DNA from: Acinetobacter calcoaceticus ANC 3811
GTDB taxonomy: Bacteria > Pseudomonadota > Gammaproteobacteria > Pseudomonadales > Moraxellaceae
NCBI RefSeq assembly: GCF_000399665.1
Contig: NZ_KB976986.1
Coordinates: forward strand, 2,811,261 to 2,875,260
Direction: 5' to 3'
DNA length: 64,000 nt
Part shown: piece by piece, positions 39,600-49,312 of the stretch
Layout of the letters: the number at the start of each line of letters is the position of its first letter
Position numbering within the stretch: the stretch's first letter is position 1
Made by a program: the position numbers and the translations under genes
The notes under the pieces: model-generated
The model's database searches: none
The model's input: the letters and a program-made list of their open reading frames with translations, nothing else
What the model was told of the DNA's origin: nothing

Positions 39600-42500
39600 T
39601 TTTCAAGACTCTGCGGTGAGAAAATCTTATCAGATAAGGTTTTTTCTGCGACAAAATCACTAACGATAACTTGTGTCATATGCTGAGTTTGTAGGTTCTT
39701 CGCCATAGATTTCATGGCCTGCCATCTTGGTTTCACTTTGCCGTAAGGGCGGATATCAGTGAACTCAATATGCTTTAATGGCTTACCTGCAGTATCCCAA
39801 ATGTCGATGGTTGCTGTAACGAAGTTGTCTTTCATTATGCACATGCGACGTTTGCTATAACCAAAGTCACTCTTCACAGTATTATTGATTGGCGTTGCTT
39901 CAATCATGTAGCAATCTTTGCCATTAAATTTACCATCTGCCAGTTTAGTGTACTTCCAGTCACTTAGCTTATAACCAAGTACATCACCATAACTAAAGTC
40001 AGTACCAATAAAAGCATCGCCTTTATTCGCCGATGCCAAACGGCGTACTTTTTTCAATGCAGGCAAATAGACAAACATGCTATCGCTGCCTTTTGAGTTC
40101 TCAATCAACAGCGTCGTGGTTCCTTGTACATCTGCTGGTGAGATGAATTCAGTCAAACGCATATTGTTCTGAGTATTTCCAGCTAGCTTAGTCATATTTT
40201 TAGTCAAACGGACACGTTGCTCGCCGCTTTTAGACGTCAGCACAAATTTGGCACTAGCACTTGAACTCAAAAACTTAGAGGCGTCATCACTACGATTAAC
40301 AATATCTTGAACTTCATCTGCATAAGATGTTTTAGGCATCGACATTGTGAGTGCCGTACCTAACAAGAGGCTTGTTACAACAGTTTGCGCAACGGTAATG
40401 CTCTTCTTATTTGAGGGAAAGATAAAACGAGGTTTCAAGATTAGAATCATTGTAGGTACCATAATTAAGGTTGCAAATACACTGAAAAGCATCGCAATTA
40501 CAATAAACATCGCTAGCCATTGATGCACATGGAAGCCTTGCGATAGGGACAATACACCATACCCACCAGCAACAGCCGTCGCGACAAAAAGCGAAGCCTT
40601 ACCAGCCGTACTTAACGTTTTACGAATAGCATCTTTGATATCACCACCCTCTTCACTCAAGATTTCACGCAAGCGATAGAGGAAGTAAATGGCATAATCG
40701 GCACCAATACCAACAGCCATGGCGGAGATAAGGGAGTTCGGAATATTGAGCGGAATGTCGAGCCAGCCCATCACACCAAAGATCGCAAGAATCGAGAATA
40801 GAAGTGGCGTCAGGACAATGAGTCCCGCAGAGAACGAACGGAAAACTAGCGCTGAGATAAAGAATACGGCAAATGAAATCTGTAGAATGTTCATGAGCTT
40901 GCCGTGAACCATCGTTTCAGTCAAAGCAATGGTTTGAGTCACATCGCCACCAAAACTTACGACAGCTTTATCACCCAATTGACCCGCCATATACGTTTTT
41001 AGCGACTCAAGGATTTCTTTAATACGGTGATTACTACCTGTTTTTAGCAGAATCGTGATCTTGGCATAACGCTGAGTCGTATCAATGTAAGATTCAAAAT
41101 CAGTCGGCTCACCAGACATTGAATACAACAACAGATACTGAGCAACCACATCTTTGGTTGCTGGAACCTGAAATGCTTGTGGCTGATCGGCATTCATTGC
41201 CTGATTCATTCTTTTGATATAGTCCACAATAGAGATGGTTTTACCAACCTCTGGAATTGAATTCGCGAACTTCTCTGTATTATCAATTGCTTTTAGGATG
41301 TCTGGGTTTTCAATACCATCACGAACTTTAGTATCGACCATGATGTAGAGACTGTTTGTGCCACCAAGAGACTGATTCAAGAATCTGTCGTCTTGTTGCA
41401 TTGGTAGATCGCGCGAGAAGAAGTTGCGGCTATCGTTATCTACCACAATACGGCTAGTACCTAGAGCAAGAAAAACACCCAATACTGCAATCGCAGTCAT
41501 TAGCATCATTCGCGGACGAACTGACAAAATGACATCACCAATGCGTTTTGGAATCCAGTCCCAGATCGGCAAACCTTTGCGTGCAACCTTAGTAACCGAA
41601 GGCGGTGGTAGCATCGAGCGAAGTACAGGAATAAAAGTCATCTCAATGATCAGCGTACTGATGATCCCGATTCCTGTAAAAATACCAAATGAGCGAATAG
41701 TCGGAATATTAAAGGTCAACAGCGAGAAGAATCCAGCCGCTGCAATTCCGCCAGCCAATATCATAACCGGACCAACACGAACCATAGACTGCACCACGGC
41801 TTCGCTATTTGCAGCTTTAGGCTCCATCCCTTGGGCGATCAGACGATCAAAGTCTTCATAGTATCGCTTGAGCAACTGCACGGCGTGCCCTGCCGCGATG
41901 GCCAGAATCAGAATTGGTGTAGGAGAGTTAAAAATATCCATTGGCTGTTTGAATAGACCCATCATACCCATACCCCACGCCACAGCCAGTAAAGCTGTAA
42001 CTAGTGGAAGGATCAAACCCTGCTTACTGCGGAATGCTTCGAAGTGCAATAACCCAATGACCAGTATAGCAATCGGGAACAAGATGTTGATACGCTTAGA
42101 GTAATCTTCGGCTTTATCTAAATAGACTGGATTACCACCAACACTGATGGTCATATCCTTAGACTGTTCAGCCGCTACGATTTTGTTGATCGGGCCCATC
42201 ATCTTTTGGAAGCCCTCTGGACTTTCCTCAAGCTCAAGCAAAATAGCAGCAGTTTTCTGATCTTTAGATACTACCGAATTCATGTAGATTGGATTCAGTG
42301 CCAGCAGTTTTTTCAGCTGATCAACATCACTCTCGGTTACAGAACTGTTCGGCAGTAGTTTCTTGGCATCAAATCCATCTGAATTGGCGGTGATCCCTTT
42401 GGCCTGACGTGCAGCCAGACTCATTAGAGTAGATCGAACCACACCCGGAGCATTATCAACTTCTTCGGTAATGCGTTTGACTTTTTCTAACACTTGCGGC

Positions 42501-43246
42501 TGATAAATATCACCCTGCTTCGGGGTAATACCAATCACGACCATGTACTTAGAGCCGAATTTCTTTTCAATCAGCTTGGTCGAGGTGATATAAGGATGTC
42601 CTTTAGGGGCAAGCGCGTCTGGATCAATAATAATTTTTACGCCAGATGCAAGGTATGCTAAGGCAATGGTCAAGAGCATGACCACTGTCAGCACAATACG
42701 GCGATGTTTGAGAATCCAACGCGAGTATTGTTCCATCACCTGATGAGTCTTACGAAGTGGTTTAGTGGTCTCATGCGTTTGCTTACCATCTTTACCAGCC
42801 GACTCATAGGCTTCGCCCTTCTGAGCCAATGCTTCAAGATTAGCAACATCTTTCTTAAACTGAGCAAGAACCATCTTTTTAAGCAGCGCTGGAGGCAATA
42901 CACCAAAAAAGCTGCCTGGCTCAGCCTCAAACACCCACTCAATCCATGTACCTTCAGGATGTGGTTTGAAGCGGTAAGTACCTGTGTAGAGGAAAGGTCC
43001 TTCCACGACTTTGAACGCATACAATTCGTTCGGTACTAGATGTGTGATTTCACCTTTAAAGGACATCTCACGTCCAATAAAGCTAAAACCGATTTCATAC
43101 TTGCTGCCCACACGTGGAGTATTGTCTAGCAGTTCTGAATGCTTACACGACAATTGCCAGCCTGCATCATTGGCTGGGTTTGCAAGGTAGTTGAAAACCT
43201 TGTCAATCTCAGCCGGTATGAGGAAAGCATGTTCTATGGTCACCAT
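39596..43246 (-). CDS. Three-part fusion: SRPBCC domain, RND exporter, LolA-like domain
   Basis: 1216 residues. About 1-145 is an SRPBCC/polyketide-cyclase-type lipid-binding fold (EHAFLIPAEIDKVFNYLANP). About 175-950 is an MMPL/RND transporter with two six-helix halves and large periplasmic loops (first helix RIVLTVVMLLTIALAYLAS; central GHAVQLLKRYYEDFDRL). A further hydrophobic helix ending SYADEVQ (about 960-978) is signal-like and would carry the last domain, 979-1216, to the periplasm. That domain has an outer-membrane lipoprotein-sorting (LolA-like) pattern (VYLPALKKVRRLAS, FSYGDVLGYKLSDW). Ribosome site AAGGTAGAACC. Likely a self-contained lipid/lipopeptide exporter. Confidence 0.82.
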   Translation of the reverse strand: MVTIEHAFLIPAEIDKVFNYLANPANDAGWQLSCKHSELLDNTPRVGSKYEIGFSFIGREMSFKGEITHLVPNELYAFKVVEGPFLYTGTYRFKPHPEGTWIEWVFEAEPGSFFGVLPPALLKKMVLAQFKKDVANLEALAQKGEAYESAGKDGKQTHETTKPLRKTHQVMEQYSRWILKHRRIVLTVVMLLTIALAYLASGVKIIIDPDALAPKGHPYITSTKLIEKKFGSKYMVVIGITPKQGDIYQPQVLEKVKRITEEVDNAPGVVRSTLMSLAARQAKGITANSDGFDAKKLLPNSSVTESDVDQLKKLLALNPIYMNSVVSKDQKTAAILLELEESPEGFQKMMGPINKIVAAEQSKDMTISVGGNPVYLDKAEDYSKRINILFPIAILVIGLLHFEAFRSKQGLILPLVTALLAVAWGMGMMGLFKQPMDIFNSPTPILILAIAAGHAVQLLKRYYEDFDRLIAQGMEPKAANSEAVVQSMVRVGPVMILAGGIAAAGFFSLLTFNIPTIRSFGIFTGIGIISTLIIEMTFIPVLRSMLPPPSVTKVARKGLPIWDWIPKRIGDVILSVRPRMMLMTAIAVLGVFLALGTSRIVVDNDSRNFFSRDLPMQQDDRFLNQSLGGTNSLYIMVDTKVRDGIENPDILKAIDNTEKFANSIPEVGKTISIVDYIKRMNQAMNADQPQAFQVPATKDVVAQYLLLYSMSGEPTDFESYIDTTQRYAKITILLKTGSNHRIKEILESLKTYMAGQLGDKAVVSFGGDVTQTIALTETMVHGKLMNILQISFAVFFISALVFRSFSAGLIVLTPLLFSILAIFGVMGWLDIPLNIPNSLISAMAVGIGADYAIYFLYRLREILSEEGGDIKDAIRKTLSTAGKASLFVATAVAGGYGVLSLSQGFHVHQWLAMFIVIAMLFSVFATLIMVPTMILILKPRFIFPSNKKSITVAQTVVTSLLLGTALTMSMPKTSYADEVQDIVNRSDDASKFLSSSASAKFVLTSKSGEQRVRLTKNMTKLAGNTQNNMRLTEFISPADVQGTTTLLIENSKGSDSMFVYLPALKKVRRLASANKGDAFIGTDFSYGDVLGYKLSDWKYTKLADGKFNGKDCYMIEATPINNTVKSDFGYSKRRMCIMKDNFVTATIDIWDTAGKPLKHIEFTDIRPYGKVKPRWQAMKSMAKNLQTQHMTQVIVSDFVAEKTLSDKIFSPQSLEK

Positions 43247-43270
43247 AGTGGTTCTACCTTCTTGTATTTT

Positions 43271-46200
43271 TTATGCAGGAATTGGATACATCTGATCAAT
43301 CGTCTGGGCAACAGCCACGACGTTCTCAGCGTACATAATTGATGAATGGTCACCAGGCAGATCCACCTGTGTAAACGTGTCTTTGACCAGTTGATCCCAA
43401 CCTAGACTTTCGCCAAAATCTTCCAGCTCATCTTTGGCCTTAACCAAGAGAATCGGAAAATCTTCAGGCTCTGGGAAATAGGTCTGGAGTGCGATGCCAT
43501 TCGCCAAATAGGTATCAAAGTAAAGTCGGAAATCTGATGGATCAGCATCCAGCGGTAGAACATTGATGGCCTTGGCTTCTTTAAGTACATGATCAAACAT
43601 GTGATCCGGACTCAATTCACGCAAGTATTGCGCTGGTATCGTCAGCTTTTTGCCATATGGCGCAGCCAAATCTCGGGCAAACCAAGATAGGAGCATCGCA
43701 TCGTCGGCATCTTCAGGCACATTCTCTGTAATCGGCGCTCGGGTATCGATCATGACAATCCCTGTGACCTGCTGCCCCATTTGACGCAACTGATGACTGA
43801 TCTCGTATGCAATCGCACCACCAAAGCACCAGCCACCGAGGAAATAAGGTCCCTCAGGCTGAGTCTTTTGCATTTCAGCAATATAGAGTGTTGCCATGTC
43901 TTCAATCGCTACCTCAGCAGCATCTGCTTCAATCAGGCCCGGAGACTGAATAGCACGCAAGGTGCGACTCGGATTGAGATGGCGCGAAAGCTCCATATAA
44001 CAGAAGGTACTACCACCAATTGGATGGAACAGCCACAGTGGTTGTTCGTAAGTTCCACGGCGCAGTTCGATTACGATAGAGGGTTTGACTTCTTTATTGT
44101 CACGAATGATCTCACCCAGACTCGCCACGGTGGAGTACTGTGCCAACAAAGCAACTGGTAGATCGGTACTGAATACCTTTTTAAGATGATTGATAAGTTT
44201 TACAGCCAGCAACGAATGCCCGCCCAACTCGAAGAAATCATCATATATCCCAACCCGCTTGACCGACAGGATCTGCTCAAAGGTAGTACACAGCTCGATT
44301 TCGATCGGATCGCGCGGTGCAACATAGTCATTGCTCTGCTCAAACACTGGCTCAGGAAATGCCTTACGATCCAACTTATTGTTGGCCGTCATTGGAAATT
44401 CATCCAACGTCATAAACGTATTTGGCACCATGTAAGCTGGAAGATGGATTTGCATCGTCTTTTTCAGATTAGCAATGTCAATCTCATGTCCAGTTAAATA
44501 AGCCACCAGTTTCTGATCGTTGCTGGCTGTCGTCTTAACCAGTACGACTGCATCTGTGATCCCATCGATCTGTTTGAGAACATTCTCGATTTCGCCTAGT
44601 TCAATGCGGAATCCACGAATCTTAACTTGGAAATCTAGACGTCCATGATGAGTCAAACTTCCATCCGTACGTAGACAGACTTTATCTCCAGTGCGATAGA
44701 GTCGACCAGCATTTGGAAGAGATGGCAAAGTTCTAAATTGTGCATCTGTCAGCTCAGGTCGATGCCAGTAATCAACTGCCAGACCATCACCTCCAATCCA
44801 AAGCTCTCCCATAACGCCCAGCGGGACTAACCGCTGTTGTTCATCTAGAACATAGAACTGTGTATTCGCAAGTGGTTCGCCTAAATCAATATTTTTTGCA
44901 TCGGTGATACGAGCCGCACTCGACCAGACAGTAGTTTCGGTCGGGCCATAGACATTCCAGAGACAGCCGACTTTACCGAGCAGTTTTTCTGCCAGTATAG
45001 AATCTAGCGCTTCGCCTCCGCAGAGTGCAGTCAATCCTAGATTGCCGCTCCACTCGCTGTCTAAAAGCATTTTCCAAGAAGCAGGTGTTGCCTGCAACAC
45101 ATTGATAGACTTGGCATTTAGATAATCCACCAATTGATTGCCGTCTTGTGATACCTCACGTGGGCAAACATGCACCACACCGCCGTACATCAGCGGAATC
45201 AGTAATTCAAGAATTGAAATATCAAACGCATAAGTGGTAATTGCTAACAACTGAGTCTCAGTCGTTACTTGCAATCTATCATTCATCGACAGCAAGAAAT
45301 TGATGATTGAAGGATGCCCAATACGCACGCCTTTAGGCTTCCCTGTTGAGCCTGATGTGTACATCACATAAGCGGTCTCACCAAAGGCAAGTGTCTCGCG
45401 TACTTGCTCAAGGGGCACAACACCAGCTTGGTTGATATCCAAACGCGGTACAGAAACTGTAAGAGCATCCATCAACTCAGCTTGAGTCAAGATGACTTTA
45501 GGTTCAGCATCTTCGATGATGTTATGTAGACGTTCACTTGGGAAGTTAGGATCTAGTGGTACATAGGCTGCCCCTGCTGCCCATATCCCGAGGATTGCTG
45601 CTGGCAATAAAGCTGTGCGATCTAACATCAGACCTACACGATCACCACGGGTAACGCCATGCGCACGCAAATATTCAGCGATACCAGCGATATGCTGACC
45701 TAACCCACGATAGCTAACCGCATGATCCTTCGAGGTCAAAGCATGATTTTCACCACGCTCATCAATCTGTTTTAGAATCATTGTTAATAGATCATGTTGA
45801 GGATAATCAGTCGCCTGTCCACGTAGGGCCTCGAACTGAATGCCATCTGCATAATCAGGTGCGATATCTAACTCAGCGATCTTACGTTCAGGGTGAGCCA
45901 CTATCTCTGATAGTACAGATTGCAGCAGTTGCACCATATTTTCGGCAGACTGTGCAGAAAATAACTCAGAGTTATATTTCAACACGCCAACTAGTTCGCC
46001 TTGATAATCACCGCCCATTTCCAGCGTAAGATCTAATTGACCTTCTTGCTGGCGAACTGGGAAACTTCCTAACGTTAGGTCTTGACTGACCAAGGTTGCT
46101 GGAGTCTGAATTGGCAAGAGTAGTTCTTTAAACTCATCCATACCACCTAGACGTTCCCAGAACATTCCCACCTGAGCCAATGGGTTAATACTGCCATCGC

Positions 46201-47233
46201 GCTTTGGTGAAACAGCCTCAACCACTCTAGAAAAGGCAACTTTTTGATGCTTGAGACTTTGTCTTAATTGTTCCTGCACCTGCTGTGTAAACTGGCGCAA
46301 AGTCTGATCAGCGTCGATGTCCATGTGAATAGCAATCGTATTGACAAACTGCCCCAGTGCATTACGCAGAGAGCGTTCAAGTCGACCCGCTACTGGCGTA
46401 GCAATAACGAGATCATTTTCATTCGATAGTTTGTGTAGCAGGATATAGAAGCCAGACAGTACAAGACCGAACAATGTGATCTCATAATCTTTCGCCAAGT
46501 TCACAAGACCAGACGACACTGATTCAGGCACACGAAAAACCAGTGAACTGCCTTTGTGTTGCTGTACAGCCGGACGAGGATAATCAAGTGGAATGCTGTG
46601 CACGTGTGGTGCATGCTGCAATGCATTTTTCCAGAAAATTAGACTCTCATCAGTGGCATCATCGGTCACAGTGCTCTGCTGCTTATCGGCATATTGTGCG
46701 AACTCGATTCCGTTCACTGTATCCGACTCTGTAACTAGTCCAAAACGTTTGCCGACATCACGCAGCAAGAGACCAATCGACCAGAAATCCATGAGGGCAT
46801 GATGAATTACAACCGCAATCACATAATGATTTTCACCACGTTCATAGCAATGAATACGCCACAACGGTGGCTGGGTCAGGTCAAAAGGTTGCTTAGTATC
46901 CTGCTCAACTAATTGTGTCAAATCAGATGCATCAACATGGCGAGCATCCGAGAACACGATATTAGGATAGATACGATCCCAAATGAGTTGCTCAATACCC
47001 TGATCATTGGCAGGCATACTTACACGCAATAGCGGATAATCATGCATTACCGCCTCTAGAATTTCCATCGGCTTGTTGCCCAATGGCTGGTTGACCTTCA
47101 CATCAAAGGCCACCACCATATTGTAGGCACTGCAAGTTGACTCAAGCCGCTGGATATACCAGATGCCGAGCTGTTCTGCAGAAATCGCATGGCGCGATAA
47201 AATTGCAGGTTCCAGTCGTACAAGGTTGTTCAC
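43271..47233 (-). CDS. One-module NRPS, C-A-T-TE
   Basis: 1320 residues. Condensation domain about 10-450, with HHALMDF (His144, His145, Asp149; Phe instead of the usual Gly after Asp). Adenylation domain about 475-955, P-loop-like TSGSTGKPKG near 622 and FDISILE near 669. Reading the ten selectivity positions against GrsA gives D-I-L-Q-L-G-V-V-W-K, close to known glycine codes. Carrier Ser1007 (LGGHSLLA). Type I thioesterase about 1070-1320 with nucleophile Cys1136 (GGWCFGG), Asp1163 and His1296. It overlaps the carrier-protein gene by 4 nt. It matches the A. baumannii quorum-regulated NRPS (A1S_0115). Confidence 0.9.
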   Translation of the reverse strand: MNNLVRLEPAILSRHAISAEQLGIWYIQRLESTCSAYNMVVAFDVKVNQPLGNKPMEILEAVMHDYPLLRVSMPANDQGIEQLIWDRIYPNIVFSDARHVDASDLTQLVEQDTKQPFDLTQPPLWRIHCYERGENHYVIAVVIHHALMDFWSIGLLLRDVGKRFGLVTESDTVNGIEFAQYADKQQSTVTDDATDESLIFWKNALQHAPHVHSIPLDYPRPAVQQHKGSSLVFRVPESVSSGLVNLAKDYEITLFGLVLSGFYILLHKLSNENDLVIATPVAGRLERSLRNALGQFVNTIAIHMDIDADQTLRQFTQQVQEQLRQSLKHQKVAFSRVVEAVSPKRDGSINPLAQVGMFWERLGGMDEFKELLLPIQTPATLVSQDLTLGSFPVRQQEGQLDLTLEMGGDYQGELVGVLKYNSELFSAQSAENMVQLLQSVLSEIVAHPERKIAELDIAPDYADGIQFEALRGQATDYPQHDLLTMILKQIDERGENHALTSKDHAVSYRGLGQHIAGIAEYLRAHGVTRGDRVGLMLDRTALLPAAILGIWAAGAAYVPLDPNFPSERLHNIIEDAEPKVILTQAELMDALTVSVPRLDINQAGVVPLEQVRETLAFGETAYVMYTSGSTGKPKGVRIGHPSIINFLLSMNDRLQVTTETQLLAITTYAFDISILELLIPLMYGGVVHVCPREVSQDGNQLVDYLNAKSINVLQATPASWKMLLDSEWSGNLGLTALCGGEALDSILAEKLLGKVGCLWNVYGPTETTVWSSAARITDAKNIDLGEPLANTQFYVLDEQQRLVPLGVMGELWIGGDGLAVDYWHRPELTDAQFRTLPSLPNAGRLYRTGDKVCLRTDGSLTHHGRLDFQVKIRGFRIELGEIENVLKQIDGITDAVVLVKTTASNDQKLVAYLTGHEIDIANLKKTMQIHLPAYMVPNTFMTLDEFPMTANNKLDRKAFPEPVFEQSNDYVAPRDPIEIELCTTFEQILSVKRVGIYDDFFELGGHSLLAVKLINHLKKVFSTDLPVALLAQYSTVASLGEIIRDNKEVKPSIVIELRRGTYEQPLWLFHPIGGSTFCYMELSRHLNPSRTLRAIQSPGLIEADAAEVAIEDMATLYIAEMQKTQPEGPYFLGGWCFGGAIAYEISHQLRQMGQQVTGIVMIDTRAPITENVPEDADDAMLLSWFARDLAAPYGKKLTIPAQYLRELSPDHMFDHVLKEAKAINVLPLDADPSDFRLYFDTYLANGIALQTYFPEPEDFPILLVKAKDELEDFGESLGWDQLVKDTFTQVDLPGDHSSIMYAENVVAVAQTIDQMYPIPA

Positions 47234-47490
47234 GAAGCAACTCCCTGCTGCAACTTAGAAACAATATATTCAGCCAACGCATTAATAGTCGGGTAATCCC
47301 ATAATAATGTCGGCTCAAGTTCCAATTCTGTTAGATCTTCCAGATCCCCTGACACCGACAAAGCGACGATAGAATCAAGACCGTAACTGGTAAATTTTTT
47401 CTGTGGATCAAGAGTCGCAGGTTCGACACGCATTTCTTTGGCTACTAGCGTACGAATGATTTCGCTCCAGTAAGCTTTATCTTTATTCAT
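47230..47490 (-). CDS. Stand-alone acyl/peptidyl carrier protein
   Basis: 86 residues, four-helix carrier fold. The phosphopantetheine serine is Ser40 in YGLDSIVAL. It overlaps genes on both sides by 4 nt. It most probably receives the fatty acyl-AMP from the FAAL ligase, presents the chain to the flavoenzyme, and hands it to the NRPS condensation domain. Confidence 0.93.
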   Translation of the reverse strand: MNKDKAYWSEIIRTLVAKEMRVEPATLDPQKKFTSYGLDSIVALSVSGDLEDLTELELEPTLLWDYPTINALAEYIVSKLQQGVAS

Positions 47491-49280
47491 GGGGTAATAT
47501 CCTCTTTAACCGGTTGGGCATCACGCGGTGCCAGTGCAAAATCGATGACAGATAACATATGGTTGTTTGAAATTCGGTCTAGCAGATCTGCCAATGTATT
47601 TTCACGCAGTGATGTCATTGGAGGAGTCGTCTGCCCTTCAGCAGCATTTAGGAAAATAGTCAGCCATGCTCCATCCTGCAAAGCAGGTCTTAAGCCATGA
47701 CGGTTAAAGATCCAGAAACCCAGCACAGCAATACGAGAAAATAACTCGGCATAGTCACGGGCCAAACTGAAACGCAAAGTTTCAAACTCTTTAGCCGCTT
47801 CTGAATTTGAGAAATAATCCTGAATTTTTTGATCTAGCTTGCGCTGCTCGATAAGAAGCTGATCAGCTCGCTCGCGTAGCGTGGACAGGGTCTCAGCAGT
47901 CAGTCCGACTGTAGCGTCAGCATCGTTGAACATTCCGATGATCGTTCCCAGTGACTCCATCACTAAGTCACCATCGCGGTTGAATATCTCAAGCTCGCGA
48001 AAATCAATAGCGTCCGTTTCCACCTGTAAGTCATATAACTGGCGATAGCGTGCTTTAGCTTCGGCTTGATTGAGATGGTCGGCTTTTTTACTACGCCCTT
48101 TATTGGCAGATTTGAGCTGAAAACTCAGACTGTCTAGACAGACGGTGCTACTGCCGTCAAACACACTAACGATCAGATGATCTCTGAAGGCTTTCTGGTA
48201 CATTCCATCAGCATATGCATTTCTTAAGAAAAAACGCGACCCAAGCACAGAGGAAGTGATCTTAGCGAGTGACTCTACATACTCAGGCACTAGAACTTTG
48301 ATGATCGGTGACCATGTGCTGAACTGATTGATACAAACGTGTAGCCCGCGCGCCCCAACGAGTGATAACACCTCAGCTGCTAACAGATAGGCATAGGCAG
48401 TAGCGAGTTGCTCACGCACGAGCGGAATGCTAATGACTTTTTTGTTATACAACTCACGCTCAATAGCAAACTCAGTCGCGATGCGTAGCATCGTATCGCC
48501 CGCACCCAGAGAGAAGCTACTGCAATATGCACGCGTCACCTGTAGCGTCTTGAGTCCAAGCTCCAACCCCTGACCTTCTTCACCAATCAGGGCATCTTTG
48601 TGAATTTCAGCATTGTTAAAACCAATACCGCTAATATCTAGCCCACGCATACCAACCGTTGGTAAGCGATTCAGGCTATAGGTTCCCTTAGAAACCATAT
48701 GACGCTTATCAAGCCAGAATGCACTCAGGCTGCGTGGTCCACGGTCATCCGACGTTTTAGCAATCAGACTTAAAGAATCACCTAGAGTCGCGCGGTTAAT
48801 CGACCACTTTTCGCCATTTAAGACGTACTTACTTTCAGTAGCTTGTGCCGTTACTTCACTAGATAACAGGTCAGCTCCATGCGCTTTCTCGCTATAAGCC
48901 AGCGCTGGTGCAGCACCACTCAAAATCCGACTAGCAATGTTTTGGCATTGATTAGGATTGCCGCCGATCCATACGATCACAGACCAAGCATTCGTGCTAT
49001 AGGTCGAATTGATGGTTAGATCACGTCGTGCCAGCACACGATGCAGATATAGCAGCTCTTCACCAATTTCCATGCGACCTCCAAGCTCTGAAGGTACATA
49101 AAAACGGTTCATACCCACGGCATTCAGAAAGTCAACAGCACGCTGAGGGTACTGCTCTTTCTCATCACGCTCGATGGCAGCGGACCAAGAAAAATCATTA
49201 TTGGTATCATGTACGGAGCCTAAAATTTGCTCCAGACGAGCAGCAGATTGAAACTGCCGCAAATTGGACGTAAGTGACAT
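47487..49280 (-). CDS. Acyl-CoA dehydrogenase-like flavoprotein with C-terminal extension
   Basis: 597 residues. Residues about 30-390 align with acyl-CoA dehydrogenases (AYSEKAHGADLLS, NGEKWSINRATLGD, PTVGMRGLDISGI). At the catalytic base position (YEGT in normal enzymes) it has FDGSS, so Asp375 replaces Glu. About 200 extra C-terminal residues form a helical domain of unknown type. It likely oxidises a chain on the carrier protein, not on CoA. It overlaps the carrier gene by 4 nt. Confidence 0.85.
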   Translation of the reverse strand: MSLTSNLRQFQSAARLEQILGSVHDTNNDFSWSAAIERDEKEQYPQRAVDFLNAVGMNRFYVPSELGGRMEIGEELLYLHRVLARRDLTINSTYSTNAWSVIVWIGGNPNQCQNIASRILSGAAPALAYSEKAHGADLLSSEVTAQATESKYVLNGEKWSINRATLGDSLSLIAKTSDDRGPRSLSAFWLDKRHMVSKGTYSLNRLPTVGMRGLDISGIGFNNAEIHKDALIGEEGQGLELGLKTLQVTRAYCSSFSLGAGDTMLRIATEFAIERELYNKKVISIPLVREQLATAYAYLLAAEVLSLVGARGLHVCINQFSTWSPIIKVLVPEYVESLAKITSSVLGSRFFLRNAYADGMYQKAFRDHLIVSVFDGSSTVCLDSLSFQLKSANKGRSKKADHLNQAEAKARYRQLYDLQVETDAIDFRELEIFNRDGDLVMESLGTIIGMFNDADATVGLTAETLSTLRERADQLLIEQRKLDQKIQDYFSNSEAAKEFETLRFSLARDYAELFSRIAVLGFWIFNRHGLRPALQDGAWLTIFLNAAEGQTTPPMTSLRENTLADLLDRISNNHMLSVIDFALAPRDAQPVKEDITP

Positions 49281-49312
49281 GAGTTTTTGCTCAAATGATT
49301 AAAGGGTAAGGA

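Noticed and set aside
41424..41861. 145-residue plus-strand open frame inside the RND gene
   Set aside because: Antisense shadow of a strongly biased coding frame, no ribosome site and no recognisable domain; many similar frames lie opposite atpA, guaA and the NRPS.
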